60,818 bases of DNA from Bradyrhizobium acaciae (lineage in GTDB: Bacteria; Pseudomonadota; Alphaproteobacteria; Rhizobiales; Xanthobacteraceae). Position numbers and translations under genes: made by a program. Within the stretch, counting starts at the first letter, position 1. The number at the start of each line of letters is the position of its first letter. The DNA lies in the NCBI RefSeq assembly GCF_020889785.1, contig NZ_JACMYK010000032.1, forward strand, positions 1-60,818. The letters run 5' to 3'. Under the pieces are notes generated by a model. It did not search any database and was not told the origin of the DNA. It saw only the letters and a list, made by a program, of their open reading frames with translations. Of this stretch, positions 25,519 through 34,075 are shown in pieces.

Positions 25519-27183
25519 ATGGCGTTCGAGTTCGCAACGGCCAGCCAATGGCGTTCGATCCTGTTCCTGACGCTGACCTGTCTCGTCCTGTTCCTGCCGG
25601 GCTTCTTCACCATCCCGCCGATCGACCGCGACGAGGTCCGCTTTGCCCAGGCGACCAAACAGATGGTCGAGAGCGGCGACTTCGTCGACATCCGCTTCCA
25701 GGACGACGTCCGCTACAAGAAACCGGTCGGCATCTACTGGATGCAGGCGGCGGCGCTGAAGACGATCTCCGCGCTCGGTGTGCCGCGCGCCCAGGTCCGC
25801 ATCTGGGTCTACCGCCTGCCGTCCCTGATCGGGGCGATCGGCGCGGTGCTACTGACATATTGGACGGCGCTCGCCTTCGTGACACGACAGGGCGCGGTGC
25901 TGGCCGCCTTGATGATGGCAAGCTGCGTGCTGCTCGGGGTCGAGGCGCGATTAGCCAAGACCGACGCGATGCTGCTCCTGACGGTCACCGCCGCGATGGG
26001 TGCGATGGCGCGAGTCTACATGTCCTGGCAGCGCGGCGAGGATCCGGCGCGCCCATCATGGGGCCCGCCTGCGGTCTTCTGGACGGCGCTTGCGGTCGGC
26101 ATCCTGCTCAAGGGGCCGCTGATCCTGATGTTCGTCGGCCTCGCGATGGCCGGGCTTGCGATACTCGATCGCTCGGCGGCCTGGTTCTGGCGCATGCGCC
26201 CGGTCTGGGGTCTGATGTGGACCCTGGTGCTGGTGCTGCCATGGTTCGTGCTGATCTTCCTCCGCGCGGGCGACGCCTTCTTTGCCGACTCGGTCGGCGG
26301 CGACATGCTAAGCAAGCTCGGCGCACAGGAATCCCACGGCGCGCCGCCGGGGCTCTATCTGCTGCTGTTCTGGATCACGTTCTGGCCTGGCGCACCGCTC
26401 GCCGGCATGGCGGCACCTGCGATCTGGCGCGCCCGCCGTGAGCCCGGCGCCCAGTTCCTGCTGGCCTGGCTGATTCCATCCTGGATCGTGTTCGAGGCGG
26501 TGCTGACCAAGCTGCCGCATTACGTGCTGCCGCTCTATCCGGCGATCGCGATCCTGACCGTGGGCGCGCTGGAGCGGCGGGTGCTGTCGCGCTCACCCTG
26601 GTTGTTGCGCGCCGCCGCCTGGTGGTTCGCGATCCCCGCGTTCGGCGCGGTGCTGGTGATCGTCGGCGCGATCAAGGCGATCCATCAGCCGCTGTTTCCG
26701 GCCTGGCCGCTGTTCGCCGTGGCGATGGTGTTCGGCCTGATCGCGTGGTGGATGTTCGAGGACAGTCGTGCCGAACGGTCGCTGCTCAATGCGGTGATCG
26801 CCGGGGCGTTGATGGCGGGAGCAACCTATGGCGTGGTGCTGCCGCGGCTCACCACGGTGTTTCCGAGCCAGGAGGTGGCGCGCGCCCTGCGCAACGTGAC
26901 CTGCGTCGGCCCGAAGGCGGCGGCCGCCGGCTTCCATGAACCGAGCCTCGTCTTCATGACCGATACCTCGACGCTGCTCACCGACGGATCGGGTGCCGCG
27001 GATTTCCTCGGGCAGGGCTCCTGCCGCTTCGCGCTGGTCGAACAGCGCTCGGAACGCGCCTTCGTGCAGCGCGCCGAGGCCATCGGCCTGCGCTACAACG
27101 CGCCGGTGCGGATCGAGGGCTACAACATCTCGCAGGGCAAGGCGGTCTCGATTGCAATCTTCCGTTCTGAAGGAACGGAGTGA
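25519..27183 (+). CDS. ArnT-like (GT83/PMT family) glycosyltransferase
   Basis: A 554-residue polytopic membrane protein starting MAFEFATASQWRSILFL. The first periplasmic loop has IPPIDRDEVRFAQATKQM, the Asp-Glu catalytic signature of GT-C enzymes such as ArnT and protein mannosyltransferases. YKKPVGIYWMQAAALK follows, a hallmark of ArnT. Roughly a dozen helices and a soluble C-terminal region complete the protein. ArnT-type enzymes transfer a sugar from undecaprenyl phosphate to lipid A or core; in rhizobia, RgtA-D homologues add galacturonic acid. It heads a four-gene group with PAP2, GT2 and lipid-A N-terminal-domain genes. The frame is open to 25438; the start at 25519 fits the family. 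Confidence 0.88.
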   Translation: MAFEFATASQWRSILFLTLTCLVLFLPGFFTIPPIDRDEVRFAQATKQMVESGDFVDIRFQDDVRYKKPVGIYWMQAAALKTISALGVPRAQVRIWVYRLPSLIGAIGAVLLTYWTALAFVTRQGAVLAALMMASCVLLGVEARLAKTDAMLLLTVTAAMGAMARVYMSWQRGEDPARPSWGPPAVFWTALAVGILLKGPLILMFVGLAMAGLAILDRSAAWFWRMRPVWGLMWTLVLVLPWFVLIFLRAGDAFFADSVGGDMLSKLGAQESHGAPPGLYLLLFWITFWPGAPLAGMAAPAIWRARREPGAQFLLAWLIPSWIVFEAVLTKLPHYVLPLYPAIAILTVGALERRVLSRSPWLLRAAAWWFAIPAFGAVLVIVGAIKAIHQPLFPAWPLFAVAMVFGLIAWWMFEDSRAERSLLNAVIAGALMAGATYGVVLPRLTTVFPSQEVARALRNVTCVGPKAAAAGFHEPSLVFMTDTSTLLTDGSGAADFLGQGSCRFALVEQRSERAFVQRAEAIGLRYNAPVRIEGYNISQGKAVSIAIFRSEGTE

Positions 27184-27184
27184 C

Positions 27185-28030
27185 ATGCCGGCGCCGCCCG
27201 CCATCCCGGAATCCGGCAATTATTTCGGACGATTGCTGACGCTGATCTGGCTGTCCTTTGCCCAGCTGGTGCGCGCACCATCGCATTCGCGCCGGGCCGA
27301 GGCGGCGCGACGCTCCGCGCGCCACGCATTGTTGCTCGTCGTCATCGTCGGCGGCGTGATCGTCACGCTGATGTATGTGGTCGACGTCGCAGAGATCAGC
27401 CTGATGCCACCACGCGGCACGCCGGGTCTCTGGTGGGTGAAAGTGCTCACCGATTTCGGCAAGGACGAGTATGTGCTGAGCGCGCTCGGCCTGCTGCTGA
27501 TTGCGGTGGCGTTGGCGGCACCTGCACTGCGCGGTGTGCCGCGCGCGACGTTGCTCGGCCTCGGAACGCGGCTGCAATACCTGTTCCTGTCGATCATGTT
27601 GTCGGTCGCGGTCGGTGAACTGATCAAGTGGATCGTCGGCCGCGGGCGGCCTTTTGTCGGCGGCAAGGCCAACGCGTTCAACTTCCAGCATTTCGCCGGC
27701 ACCGAGGCCTATTCGAGCTTTCCGTCGGGACATTCGATCACTGCGTTTGCGCTGGCCTTCGCCGTGTCGGCCGTATGGCCGCGGGCACGGGGCGTGATGC
27801 TGGCCTATGCGCTGATCATCATCGCGACACGGTTGGTGCTGCTGGCCCATCACCCGAGCGACGTGGTGGCGGGCGCGCTGGTCGGCGTGATCGGCGCAAT
27901 GACCATGCGCTACTGGTTTGCGGCCCGCCGCCTTGGTTTCGCCATCGATCGCGATGGGACCGTTGTGGCGCTGCCGGGACCGTCGGAAGGGCGCCTTAAA
28001 AGGGTTGCGGGGAGCGCCTTCGCCCCATAA
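27185..28030 (+). CDS. PAP2 superfamily phosphatase (membrane)
   Basis: A 281-residue membrane protein starting MPAPPAIPESGNYFG, one base after the preceding stop. It carries the three PAP2 motifs: KWIVGRGRP, PSGH (SSFPSGHSIT) and TRLVLLAHHPSDV with the catalytic His. The protein dephosphorylates a lipid phosphate or polyprenyl pyrophosphate, or removes lipid A phosphate as LpxE/LpxF enzymes do. The operon context favours a lipid A-related role. Five to six membrane helices are predicted. Substrate not decided by sequence. Confidence 0.9.
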   Translation: MPAPPAIPESGNYFGRLLTLIWLSFAQLVRAPSHSRRAEAARRSARHALLLVVIVGGVIVTLMYVVDVAEISLMPPRGTPGLWWVKVLTDFGKDEYVLSALGLLLIAVALAAPALRGVPRATLLGLGTRLQYLFLSIMLSVAVGELIKWIVGRGRPFVGGKANAFNFQHFAGTEAYSSFPSGHSITAFALAFAVSAVWPRARGVMLAYALIIIATRLVLLAHHPSDVVAGALVGVIGAMTMRYWFAARRLGFAIDRDGTVVALPGPSEGRLKRVAGSAFAP

Positions 28031-28043
28031 AAGCGGTCGCCCG

Positions 28044-28877
28044 ATGGCCGGATCGGGCGGGTTCCAGCCACTGACAACACCAACCACGAGTGCCGATTTG
28101 CCTGCTTCCGACCAGACGCCGGTCGCCGTTTCCATCGTCGTGCCTGTGCGCAACGAGGCGGACAATATCGCGCCGCTGATTACCGAGATCGCGGCTGCGC
28201 TCGACGGACGCTGGGCCTACGAGATCGTCTACGTCAATGACGGCTCGACGGATATGACTGGCGAGCGACTGGGCGCGATCATGGCGCAGCGACCCAATCT
28301 CCGGCAACTCCGCCACACCGTCTCTTCGGGCCAGTCGGCCGCCGTGCGCAGCGGCGTGCGCGCCGCGCGCGGCGCAATCGTGGCAACGCTCGATGGGGAC
28401 GGTCAGAACAATCCGGCCTTCCTGCCGGACCTGATCGCGGCGATCGAGAGCGGCAATGGCCGGGTCGGCCTCGCCGCAGGCCAGCGCGTGGGGCGCAAGG
28501 ACACCGGTTTCAAGAAGCTGCAATCGCGCATCGCCAATACGGTGCGCGGGATTATCCTGCGCGACGGCACCCGCGACACCGGGTGTGGCCTGAAGGCGTT
28601 TCCGCGCGAGGTGTTTTTGGCGATGCCCTATTTCGACGGGCTGCATCGCTTCCTTCCGGCGCTGGTCCGCCGCGAGGGGCTCGCGATTGCCTATGTCGAT
28701 GTCGTCGACCGCCCGCGCCATTCCGGCGTGTCGAACTACGGATTCTTCGACCGGCTCTGGATCGGGATCATGGATCTTGCCGGCGTGTGGTGGCTGATTC
28801 GCCGCAAGAAGCCGACGCCGGTCGTCACTGAGGTGACTGATGTCGCCGCAGCGCCGGTCGCTACCGAGGTGAAGTGA
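28044..28877 (+). CDS. Glycosyltransferase family 2 (dolichyl/undecaprenyl-phosphate sugar type)
   Basis: A 277-residue protein starting MAGSGGFQPLTTPTTSAD. The GT-A domain shows VSIVVPVRNEADNIAPL, IVYVNDGSTDMTGE and ATLDGDGQNNPAFLPDL (DxD-type metal site), then RDTGCGLKAFPREVF. It lacks the C-terminal two-helix anchor of ArnC except for a possible short hydrophobic patch (WIGIMDLAGVWWLIRR). It probably makes the polyprenyl-phosphate sugar used by the ArnT-like enzyme, by analogy with RgtE/ArnC. The frame is open to 27918 inside the PAP2 gene; the start chosen is 13 bases after it. TGATG overlap with the next gene. Confidence 0.88.
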   Translation: MAGSGGFQPLTTPTTSADLPASDQTPVAVSIVVPVRNEADNIAPLITEIAAALDGRWAYEIVYVNDGSTDMTGERLGAIMAQRPNLRQLRHTVSSGQSAAVRSGVRAARGAIVATLDGDGQNNPAFLPDLIAAIESGNGRVGLAAGQRVGRKDTGFKKLQSRIANTVRGIILRDGTRDTGCGLKAFPREVFLAMPYFDGLHRFLPALVRREGLAIAYVDVVDRPRHSGVSNYGFFDRLWIGIMDLAGVWWLIRRKKPTPVVTEVTDVAAAPVATEVK

Positions 28878-29215
28878 TGCTGATTCAGTTTGGCCAGGCG
28901 CTGAGCGCCTATTTTTACGACACGTTCGTCGCCAAGTTCGATTTCTGGTTGGCGTTCGGCCTCGTCGCGCAACTGTTGTTCACCGCGCGTTTCCTGGTGC
29001 AGTGGATTTCCAGCGAGCGCGCCGGCCAGAGCGTGGTGCCGATGGCGTTCTGGTTCTTCTCGATGGGCGGCGGCTTGATGACGCTGATCTACGGGCTCGC
29101 CAAGCGTGAGCCGGTCATCATCATCGGGCAGGGCCTCGCGACGCTGATCTACATCCGCAACATCATGCTGATCCTGAAGAACCGCGGACGCGGGTCGAAG
29201 ACGCTCGAGAACTGA
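28877..29215 (+). CDS. Lipid-A-disaccharide synthase N-terminal-domain (LABN) membrane protein
   Basis: A 112-residue protein with three membrane helices, starting MLIQFGQALSAYFYDTFV. The sequence AQLLFTARFLVQWISSERAGQSVVPMAFW is the LABN domain pattern, including the QW..SE..g.SvvP motif. Stand-alone LABN proteins are found next to GT2/ArnT genes and are thought to help lipid-linked sugar transfer or flipping; they are not LpxB itself. The start is the ATG overlapping the GT2 stop (TGATG). A GTG one codon earlier is also in frame. Confidence 0.88.
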   Translation: MLIQFGQALSAYFYDTFVAKFDFWLAFGLVAQLLFTARFLVQWISSERAGQSVVPMAFWFFSMGGGLMTLIYGLAKREPVIIIGQGLATLIYIRNIMLILKNRGRGSKTLEN

Positions 29216-29224
29216 TCCCGGCGG

Positions 29225-29550
29225 TCGCCGCGCGATTGTCCGCGATGGTGGCGTCGATTTTGCCGCGCCCTACGGCTCGCCGATTGCGGCTGCGGGTGCC
29301 GGCGTCGTCGAGACCGTACGAACGCGGCTATGGGAAATACATCCGTCACGATCGTGGCTACGAGACGACCTATGCCCATGTTGCGAGCTTCCCGCCCGGA
29401 CTGAAGATCGGCGACCGTGTTCGTCAGGGCGAGACGATTGCTTATGTCGGATCGACAGGCCTCTCGACCGGCCCGCATCTCTGTTATGAGGTGCGGATCA
29501 ACGGCCGCAACGTCGCCGACATAATCCTCGAAGGCGCGTTTGATCAAAGC
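29225..29550 (+). pseudogene. M23 peptidase C-terminal remnant, frameshifted
   Basis: Two reading frames together encode the end of an M23 (LytM-type) peptidase. In one frame, GVDFAAPYGSPIAAAGAGVVE matches the first half. In the next, ERGYGKYIRHDRGYETTYAHV, KIGDRVRQGETIAYVGSTGLSTGPHLCYEVRING matches the second. The shift falls near 29305-29320. Catalytic residues are also lost: the His usually preceding GVD is Gly here (DGGVD), and the second His of HLH is Cys (HLCYE). No N-terminal part is found upstream because LABN ends at 29215. A relic, not expressed as an active enzyme. Confidence 0.75.
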
Positions 29551-31226
29551 CGCCCGTGCGCCGGAAGCTCTGCTGCGTCGACCGCATTCTCGCGATCGGC
29601 GGCGGTCTCGCCGGCGGCATCGAGCACGGGATAGGCGACCGAGCAGATGTGCGAATGGATTCGGCGAAGGTCGCGCAGCACGTCGAGATGCAGCGATGTG
29701 GTCTCGATGGTCTCGGGTCGGCCTTCGCGCAGGCGCTCCAGATGGCGCTCGACGGCGGCCAATTCGGCCGTGCGCAGTGCAGCCTTCTCGGCAAGCAGCT
29801 TGCGCGCCTCGTTGGCGTCGCCTGACATGAACACGCCGAATGCCATCCGCAGCGAGTCGATCGTGCGCTTGTGGAATGCCGACAATTCCTCGGCGCCTTC
29901 GGCAGAGAATTGCAGGCGGTGCTTGATCTTCTTGGTCGCGAGCTCACTCAGATTCTTGTCGACGATGTCGCCGATATGCTCGAGATTGATCGCGAACGAA
30001 ACGATCTCCATGGCGCGCTGCCCCTCACGCTCGTCGAGGCTGCCGCGGGTGAGTTTGGTGACGTAAAGCTTGATCGCCTCGTTCAGATGGTCGACGGTGT
30101 TGTCCATCTTCGAGACCTGGTCGACCACGGCGCGATCATTGGTCATCATCGCCGTCATGACCTTGCGCAGCATCGCCTCGGTGTGGTCGCCCATATGCAG
30201 CACCTCGCGGGCCGCATCGGCCAGCGCGAGCGACGGCGTCTCCAGCGCACTCTCGTCGAGATAGCGCGGGCGAGATGGGTCGGTCTCCTGTGCCCGCTTC
30301 GGCAACAAACGCTCCAGCAGACGCGCCATGTGGTCGAGCAGGCCGATGAACAGCAGCGCGGTCGCAACGTTGAACGCAATGTGGAACAGCGCGGTCGCCT
30401 TGGCGAGATCGGGCTGCCAGGCGTAGATGGTCTCCGTGATCGGGCGCAGGAACGGCGCCACCAGCAGGATGCCGACGACGCGATTGACGAGATTGCCGAC
30501 CGGCAGCCGGTAGCTTGCCGGATTGTCGCGCCGCGCGCCTTCGATCAATGGATTGATGGCGCTGCCGAGGTTGGCACCGAGCACGAGCGCGAACGCGGCA
30601 TAGGGCGAGATGAACTGGGAATAGGCCAGCGACATCACCAGCAGCACGCTGGCGACGCTGGAGTGGACCAGCCAGGTGACGACAGCGCCGATCAGGATGC
30701 AGAGCACGGGATCGCCGGTGATCGCGCCAAGGAACACGCGCACGCCCGGGGCATTCTCGGCGGGTGCCATCGTATCGAGCAGGATGTGCAGCGCGAGCAG
30801 CATCAGGCCGAGGCCGATCGAGACGCGGCCGAGATCCTTGATTCGGGAGCGCGGCCCGCTGCGGAATGCGACGAGTCCTGTGATGAACAGCACCGGCGCT
30901 ACGGCGGCGATGTTGAACGACAGCACCTGCACGATCAGCGTGGTGCCGATATTGGCGCCGAGCATGATCGCGAGCGCCGGCACCAGGCTCACGAGCTCCT
31001 CGGCCGCGAAGGAACCGGTGATCAGGGCGGTCGCGGTCGAGCTCTGGAGCAGGGCCGTCAGACCGAGGCCGGCGCCAAGGGCGGTGAACCGGTTGCTCAG
31101 CGCCCTCGCCAGCAACAGCCGCAAATCGGGCCCGAAGGCTCGCAGAATCCCGCTGTGGACCATGTGCAGGCCCCACAGCAGGAGGGCGACGCCCCCCATC
31201 AGATCAAGCAGAACTAGACTTCCCAT
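29544..31226 (-). CDS. Na/Pi cotransporter family protein with PhoU-like C-terminus
   Basis: A 560-residue protein starting MGSLVLLDLMGGVALLLWGL. The first roughly 330 residues hold two inverted NaPi repeats, each with a Ser-Ser core (LLQSSTATALITG and WLVHSSVASVLLV). The region from about 350 to 530 is a PhoU-like helical bundle (MDNTVDHLNEAIKLYV and INLEHIGDIVDKNL). Such proteins (YjbB/NptA type) move phosphate with sodium across the inner membrane, often exporting excess phosphate. AGGAAG precedes the ATG at 31226. It converges on the M23 relic; the last bases overlap it. Confidence 0.9.
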   Translation of the reverse strand: MGSLVLLDLMGGVALLLWGLHMVHSGILRAFGPDLRLLLARALSNRFTALGAGLGLTALLQSSTATALITGSFAAEELVSLVPALAIMLGANIGTTLIVQVLSFNIAAVAPVLFITGLVAFRSGPRSRIKDLGRVSIGLGLMLLALHILLDTMAPAENAPGVRVFLGAITGDPVLCILIGAVVTWLVHSSVASVLLVMSLAYSQFISPYAAFALVLGANLGSAINPLIEGARRDNPASYRLPVGNLVNRVVGILLVAPFLRPITETIYAWQPDLAKATALFHIAFNVATALLFIGLLDHMARLLERLLPKRAQETDPSRPRYLDESALETPSLALADAAREVLHMGDHTEAMLRKVMTAMMTNDRAVVDQVSKMDNTVDHLNEAIKLYVTKLTRGSLDEREGQRAMEIVSFAINLEHIGDIVDKNLSELATKKIKHRLQFSAEGAEELSAFHKRTIDSLRMAFGVFMSGDANEARKLLAEKAALRTAELAAVERHLERLREGRPETIETTSLHLDVLRDLRRIHSHICSVAYPVLDAAGETAADRENAVDAAELPAHGRL

Positions 31227-31572
31227 ACTTCCTGGATATCCCGGCGAATTCGAGTCGAAGGGATCACGCTATAGAGCCAACTGACCTGATATCAACCCCT
31301 TCTTGTTCTCGTTGGAACCGGTTGCAGAAGGCGATCGGAACGATCGGGGCTGCCTCATGAAGCAGCCTGATCGGATCGGAACTCCTTCTATCCTTGGCCA
31401 AGCGCCTGGTTCCATACGGGATGGCGACGGGCACGCCGGGTAAATGATTCTCGAACGGGACCGCTAAATTGCGATCGGTTCCGCTAGGCAGTTTCCAATC
31501 TTTCGCCGCTATGACGGTAAGAACGAGAAAGCTGTCCAGCCAGGAAGCTGCCCAGAAAGCGTGGGGATCAGA
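31227..31572. other. Intergenic region between Na/Pi and PilZ genes
   Basis: 346 bases between divergent genes. An imperfect hairpin (GGCTGC-8-base loop-GCAGCC, extended by GATCG pairs) lies at 31341-31373 without a T-run. Several GATCGG words repeat nearby (31332-31378). Promoters for both genes are expected but not identified. No ORF is supported. Confidence 0.4.
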
Positions 31573-31818
31573 ATGTTTATGAATCGCCGCAAGAGCGAAC
31601 GCCGGCCGTGCCGGAACGTTGCCAAAATTCAGTTGGGCACGGGGTCGTTGCCGCGTGACTGCATGATCACCGACATCTCCTCTGGCGGTGTCAAGGTGAT
31701 CGCCGAATATCTCGAGATTCCGCCGGAATTCACTATCATTCTCTCGACCGGCAACCCGCGTCAGTGCCGCCTGGCCTGGCAAATCGGGCACGAGTTCGGT
31801 GCCCAGTTCGTCGACTGA
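31573..31818 (+). CDS. PilZ domain protein
   Basis: An 81-residue protein starting MFMNRRKSERRPCRNVAKIQL. It has the two PilZ signatures for c-di-GMP binding: RRKSERR (RxxxR) near the N-terminus and ITDISSGGV (D/NxSxxG). It is a stand-alone single-domain PilZ, so it is probably a c-di-GMP receptor acting on a partner protein. GGGGA stands five bases upstream of the ATG at 31573; an ATG two codons later is possible. It sits immediately before the tad/cpa genes, so control of pili or surface attachment is plausible. Confidence 0.88.
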   Translation: MFMNRRKSERRPCRNVAKIQLGTGSLPRDCMITDISSGGVKVIAEYLEIPPEFTIILSTGNPRQCRLAWQIGHEFGAQFVD

Positions 31819-31889
31819 TCCAGCGGCCGGGCTTCCGCCAAGCATCCGGCACCGCTTCTGGGCCGGATGACGGCGAGATGATGGCATCC

Positions 31890-31910
31890 TTAACCGGAAC
31901 TTAGGGTTAA
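31890..31910. promoter_or_regulatory. Inverted repeat upstream of tadD (possible CtrA-type site)
   Basis: TTAACC (31890-31895) and GGTTAA (31905-31910) form an inverted pair 9 bases apart, just ahead of tadD. TTAACC is the half-site used by CtrA in alphaproteobacteria, but the classic arrangement is two direct TTAA half-sites 7 bases apart, so this is only suggestive. Confidence 0.3.
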
Positions 31911-31952
31911 ACTGTGAGCATCCCGGAACCTTCGCTGTTCCGAGTCTCATTG

Positions 31953-32777
31953 ATGTCCGAGAAACTACCCCGACCTCCAGGCCGCGTGCGCCGTCTCGCC
32001 GGCTCGGTACCTGCCGTCATCCTGCTGATCGGCCTATCCGCCTGTCAGACCTCGGGGCCATCAGACATCACCGGGTCATTGGGCGATACGGCGGAGGCCA
32101 CGCCGGCGCCAGCCGATCCCCGGAGCGACATTGCAACCTATCACGAGCGTGTCCGCGCCAACCCGAAAGACGCCGACGCAGCACTGAAATACGCTCGGGC
32201 GCTGCGCGCCACCGGCCAGCGGGCACAGGCGGTCGCGGTCATGGAGCAGGCCGTGCTGGCACAGCCCAGCAACAAGGCGCTGCTCGCGGGCTATGGACGG
32301 GCGCTCGCCGACAACGGCAATTTCCAGCAGGCATTCGACGTGCTCGGACGCGCCCACACCCCGGAAGACCCGGACTGGCGCATCCTGTCGGCGCAAGGCG
32401 CCGTGCTCGATCAACTCGATCGTCATGACGAGGCCCGCCAGTATTATTCGAGCGCGCTGAAGATCGTGCCCGACGATCCGTCGGTGCTCTCCAATCTCGG
32501 CCTGTCCTATCTGCTGTCGAAGGACCTGCCGAAGGCCGAGGAGACGCTGCGCCGCGCCCGGGAGCGCGCACCCGGCGATATGCGGGTGCGGACCAATCTC
32601 GCCGTCGTGGTCGGCCTGCAGGGCCGCCAGGCCGAGGCTGAGACCATCATGAAGGCCGATTTGCCGCCGGAGCAGGGCTCAGCGAATGTCGCCGCGCTGA
32701 AGCGGCTGTTGGCGCGCAGGGATGCAAGCCGGACCGACTCGGACAAGATCCCGGTCGCGGCCAGCGGCCGCGACTAG
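31953..32777 (+). CDS. tadD: Tad pilus assembly TPR lipoprotein (TadD)
   Basis: A 274-residue lipoprotein. The signal ends in a lipobox (LIGLSACQ) with the lipidated Cys about 35 residues from the chosen ATG. It is followed by about five tetratricopeptide repeats (DADAALKYARALRATGQRAQAVAVMEQ, DPSVLSNLGLSYLLSKD). TadD is needed for Tad pilus assembly, probably in outer-membrane secretin localisation. The frame is open to a GTG at 31914. Unusually, it lies on the plus strand, converging on the minus-strand cpaE, instead of following tadC on the same strand. Confidence 0.82.
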   Translation: MSEKLPRPPGRVRRLAGSVPAVILLIGLSACQTSGPSDITGSLGDTAEATPAPADPRSDIATYHERVRANPKDADAALKYARALRATGQRAQAVAVMEQAVLAQPSNKALLAGYGRALADNGNFQQAFDVLGRAHTPEDPDWRILSAQGAVLDQLDRHDEARQYYSSALKIVPDDPSVLSNLGLSYLLSKDLPKAEETLRRARERAPGDMRVRTNLAVVVGLQGRQAEAETIMKADLPPEQGSANVAALKRLLARRDASRTDSDKIPVAASGRD

Positions 32778-32806
32778 AGCGTCTTCACGCGAAATCCGGA
32801 CGGCTG

Positions 32807-34075
32807 CTAGCCGGCAGCACGGCGGCCGTCGTTCCGGCGCGACTGCAGCTTCTTGAGGATCGGCGACAGGAACGACTCGCGGGCCTCGGCGAGATCGGGA
32901 CGGCCGGTGAGGCGCTGCGCGATCCGCAGGAAGGTCTTTGTGGTGCGATGACGCGCAGAGACTTCCGCGATCATCTGGCCGTTGTTGGCGGCTTCGCCGA
33001 ACAGCCTGCAATCGAACGGAATGGACGCGATCGGCTGGCTCTCGATCGTTTTGGCGAAGTCCTTGACCTCGATCTCGGGGCGCTTCGACATGCCGACCTG
33101 GTTCAGGCAGTAGAGCGGCGGCCGGTCATTGGGACGCGCGGTCCGGAGCAGGTTCATCATGTTCTTGGTATTGCGCATGTTGGCGAGGTCGGGCTCGGCG
33201 ACGATCAGGATATCGTCGGCGCCGACCAGCACGCGCTTGGTCCAGGCGGTCCATTGATGCGGGACGTCGAGCACGATGCAGGACGTGGTCATGCGCATCG
33301 TGTCGAAGATGGCATCGAACGCCTCGGCGCCGAAATCATAGACCTGGTCGAGGGTGGCCGGGGCCGCCAGCAGGCTGAGATGGTCGCCGCATTTTGCCAG
33401 CAGGCGTTCCATGAAGGCGCTGTCCGGACGCTCGGGTGCGAACACCGCGTTGGCGATGCCCTGTGTCGGATCCTGGTTGTAGTCGAGCCCGGCTGTACCG
33501 AAGGCGAGGTCGAGATCGACCACGACCGAATCCAGCCCGAGGTCGCGCGCGATGGTCCAGGCGACATTATGGGCGATGGTCGAGGCGCCGACGCCACCTT
33601 TGGCGCCCGCGACCGCGATCAGCCGACCGACCGAGACCGCTTCCGAGGACGAGAACAGGCTGCAGATCGAGCGGACGATGTCGAGCACCTTGACCGGCCC
33701 GACGACGTAGTCGTTGACGCCGCGTCGGACCAATTCGCGATACGGCGCAGCTTCGCCCGGCGTGCCGAGCACGACGACGCGGGTGCCGGGATCGCAGACC
33801 GTGGCGAGCTCGTCGAGACCGGCGAGGAAATCGTTGTCCGGCTCGGTCTCCAGCATGATGACGTTGGGCGTCGGCGCCTTGTGATAGGTGTCGATCGCCG
33901 CTGCGATGCCGCCCATGTGGACGGAGAGGTGAGCCTTGGCCAGCCGCCGGTCTTCGGCGGCGGCGCGCGCGGTCGCGGCCGTCGCGACGCTGGTGCAGAA
34001 GGCCTGCACGGAAATCCGCGGTGCCGGCGCGATGTGGTCGTGGGCGTGCTGCGGTTCGTCCTGTTGTTCGGTCAT
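32807..34075 (-). CDS. cpaE: Tad pilus localisation ATPase-like protein (CpaE/TadZ)
   Basis: A 422-residue protein. The N-terminal roughly 130 residues form a receiver-like (atypical response-regulator) domain (NVIMLETEPDNDFLAGLDELA). A MinD/ParA-like domain follows from about residue 145. The Walker A region reads AKGGVGAST, where the usual invariant Lys before Ser/Thr is Ala, the atypical box typical of CpaE/TadZ. VVVDLDLAFG and VLDVPHQW are the later nucleotide-binding segments. It marks the cell pole for Tad pilus assembly. The start overlaps the cpaD stop (ATGA), so cpaD and cpaE are coupled. Confidence 0.92.
   Translation of the reverse strand: MTEQQDEPQHAHDHIAPAPRISVQAFCTSVATAATARAAAEDRRLAKAHLSVHMGGIAAAIDTYHKAPTPNVIMLETEPDNDFLAGLDELATVCDPGTRVVVLGTPGEAAPYRELVRRGVNDYVVGPVKVLDIVRSICSLFSSSEAVSVGRLIAVAGAKGGVGASTIAHNVAWTIARDLGLDSVVVDLDLAFGTAGLDYNQDPTQGIANAVFAPERPDSAFMERLLAKCGDHLSLLAAPATLDQVYDFGAEAFDAIFDTMRMTTSCIVLDVPHQWTAWTKRVLVGADDILIVAEPDLANMRNTKNMMNLLRTARPNDRPPLYCLNQVGMSKRPEIEVKDFAKTIESQPIASIPFDCRLFGEAANNGQMIAEVSARHRTTKTFLRIAQRLTGRPDLAEARESFLSPILKKLQSRRNDGRRAAG

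Noticed and set aside
29871..31217. A 448-codon plus-strand frame opposite the Na/Pi cotransporter
   Set aside because: Antisense shadow; the minus-strand gene has clear NaPi motifs.
31264..31950. A 228-codon minus-strand frame opposite the PilZ gene and leading gap
   Set aside because: It runs opposite a clear PilZ protein and has no recognisable features.
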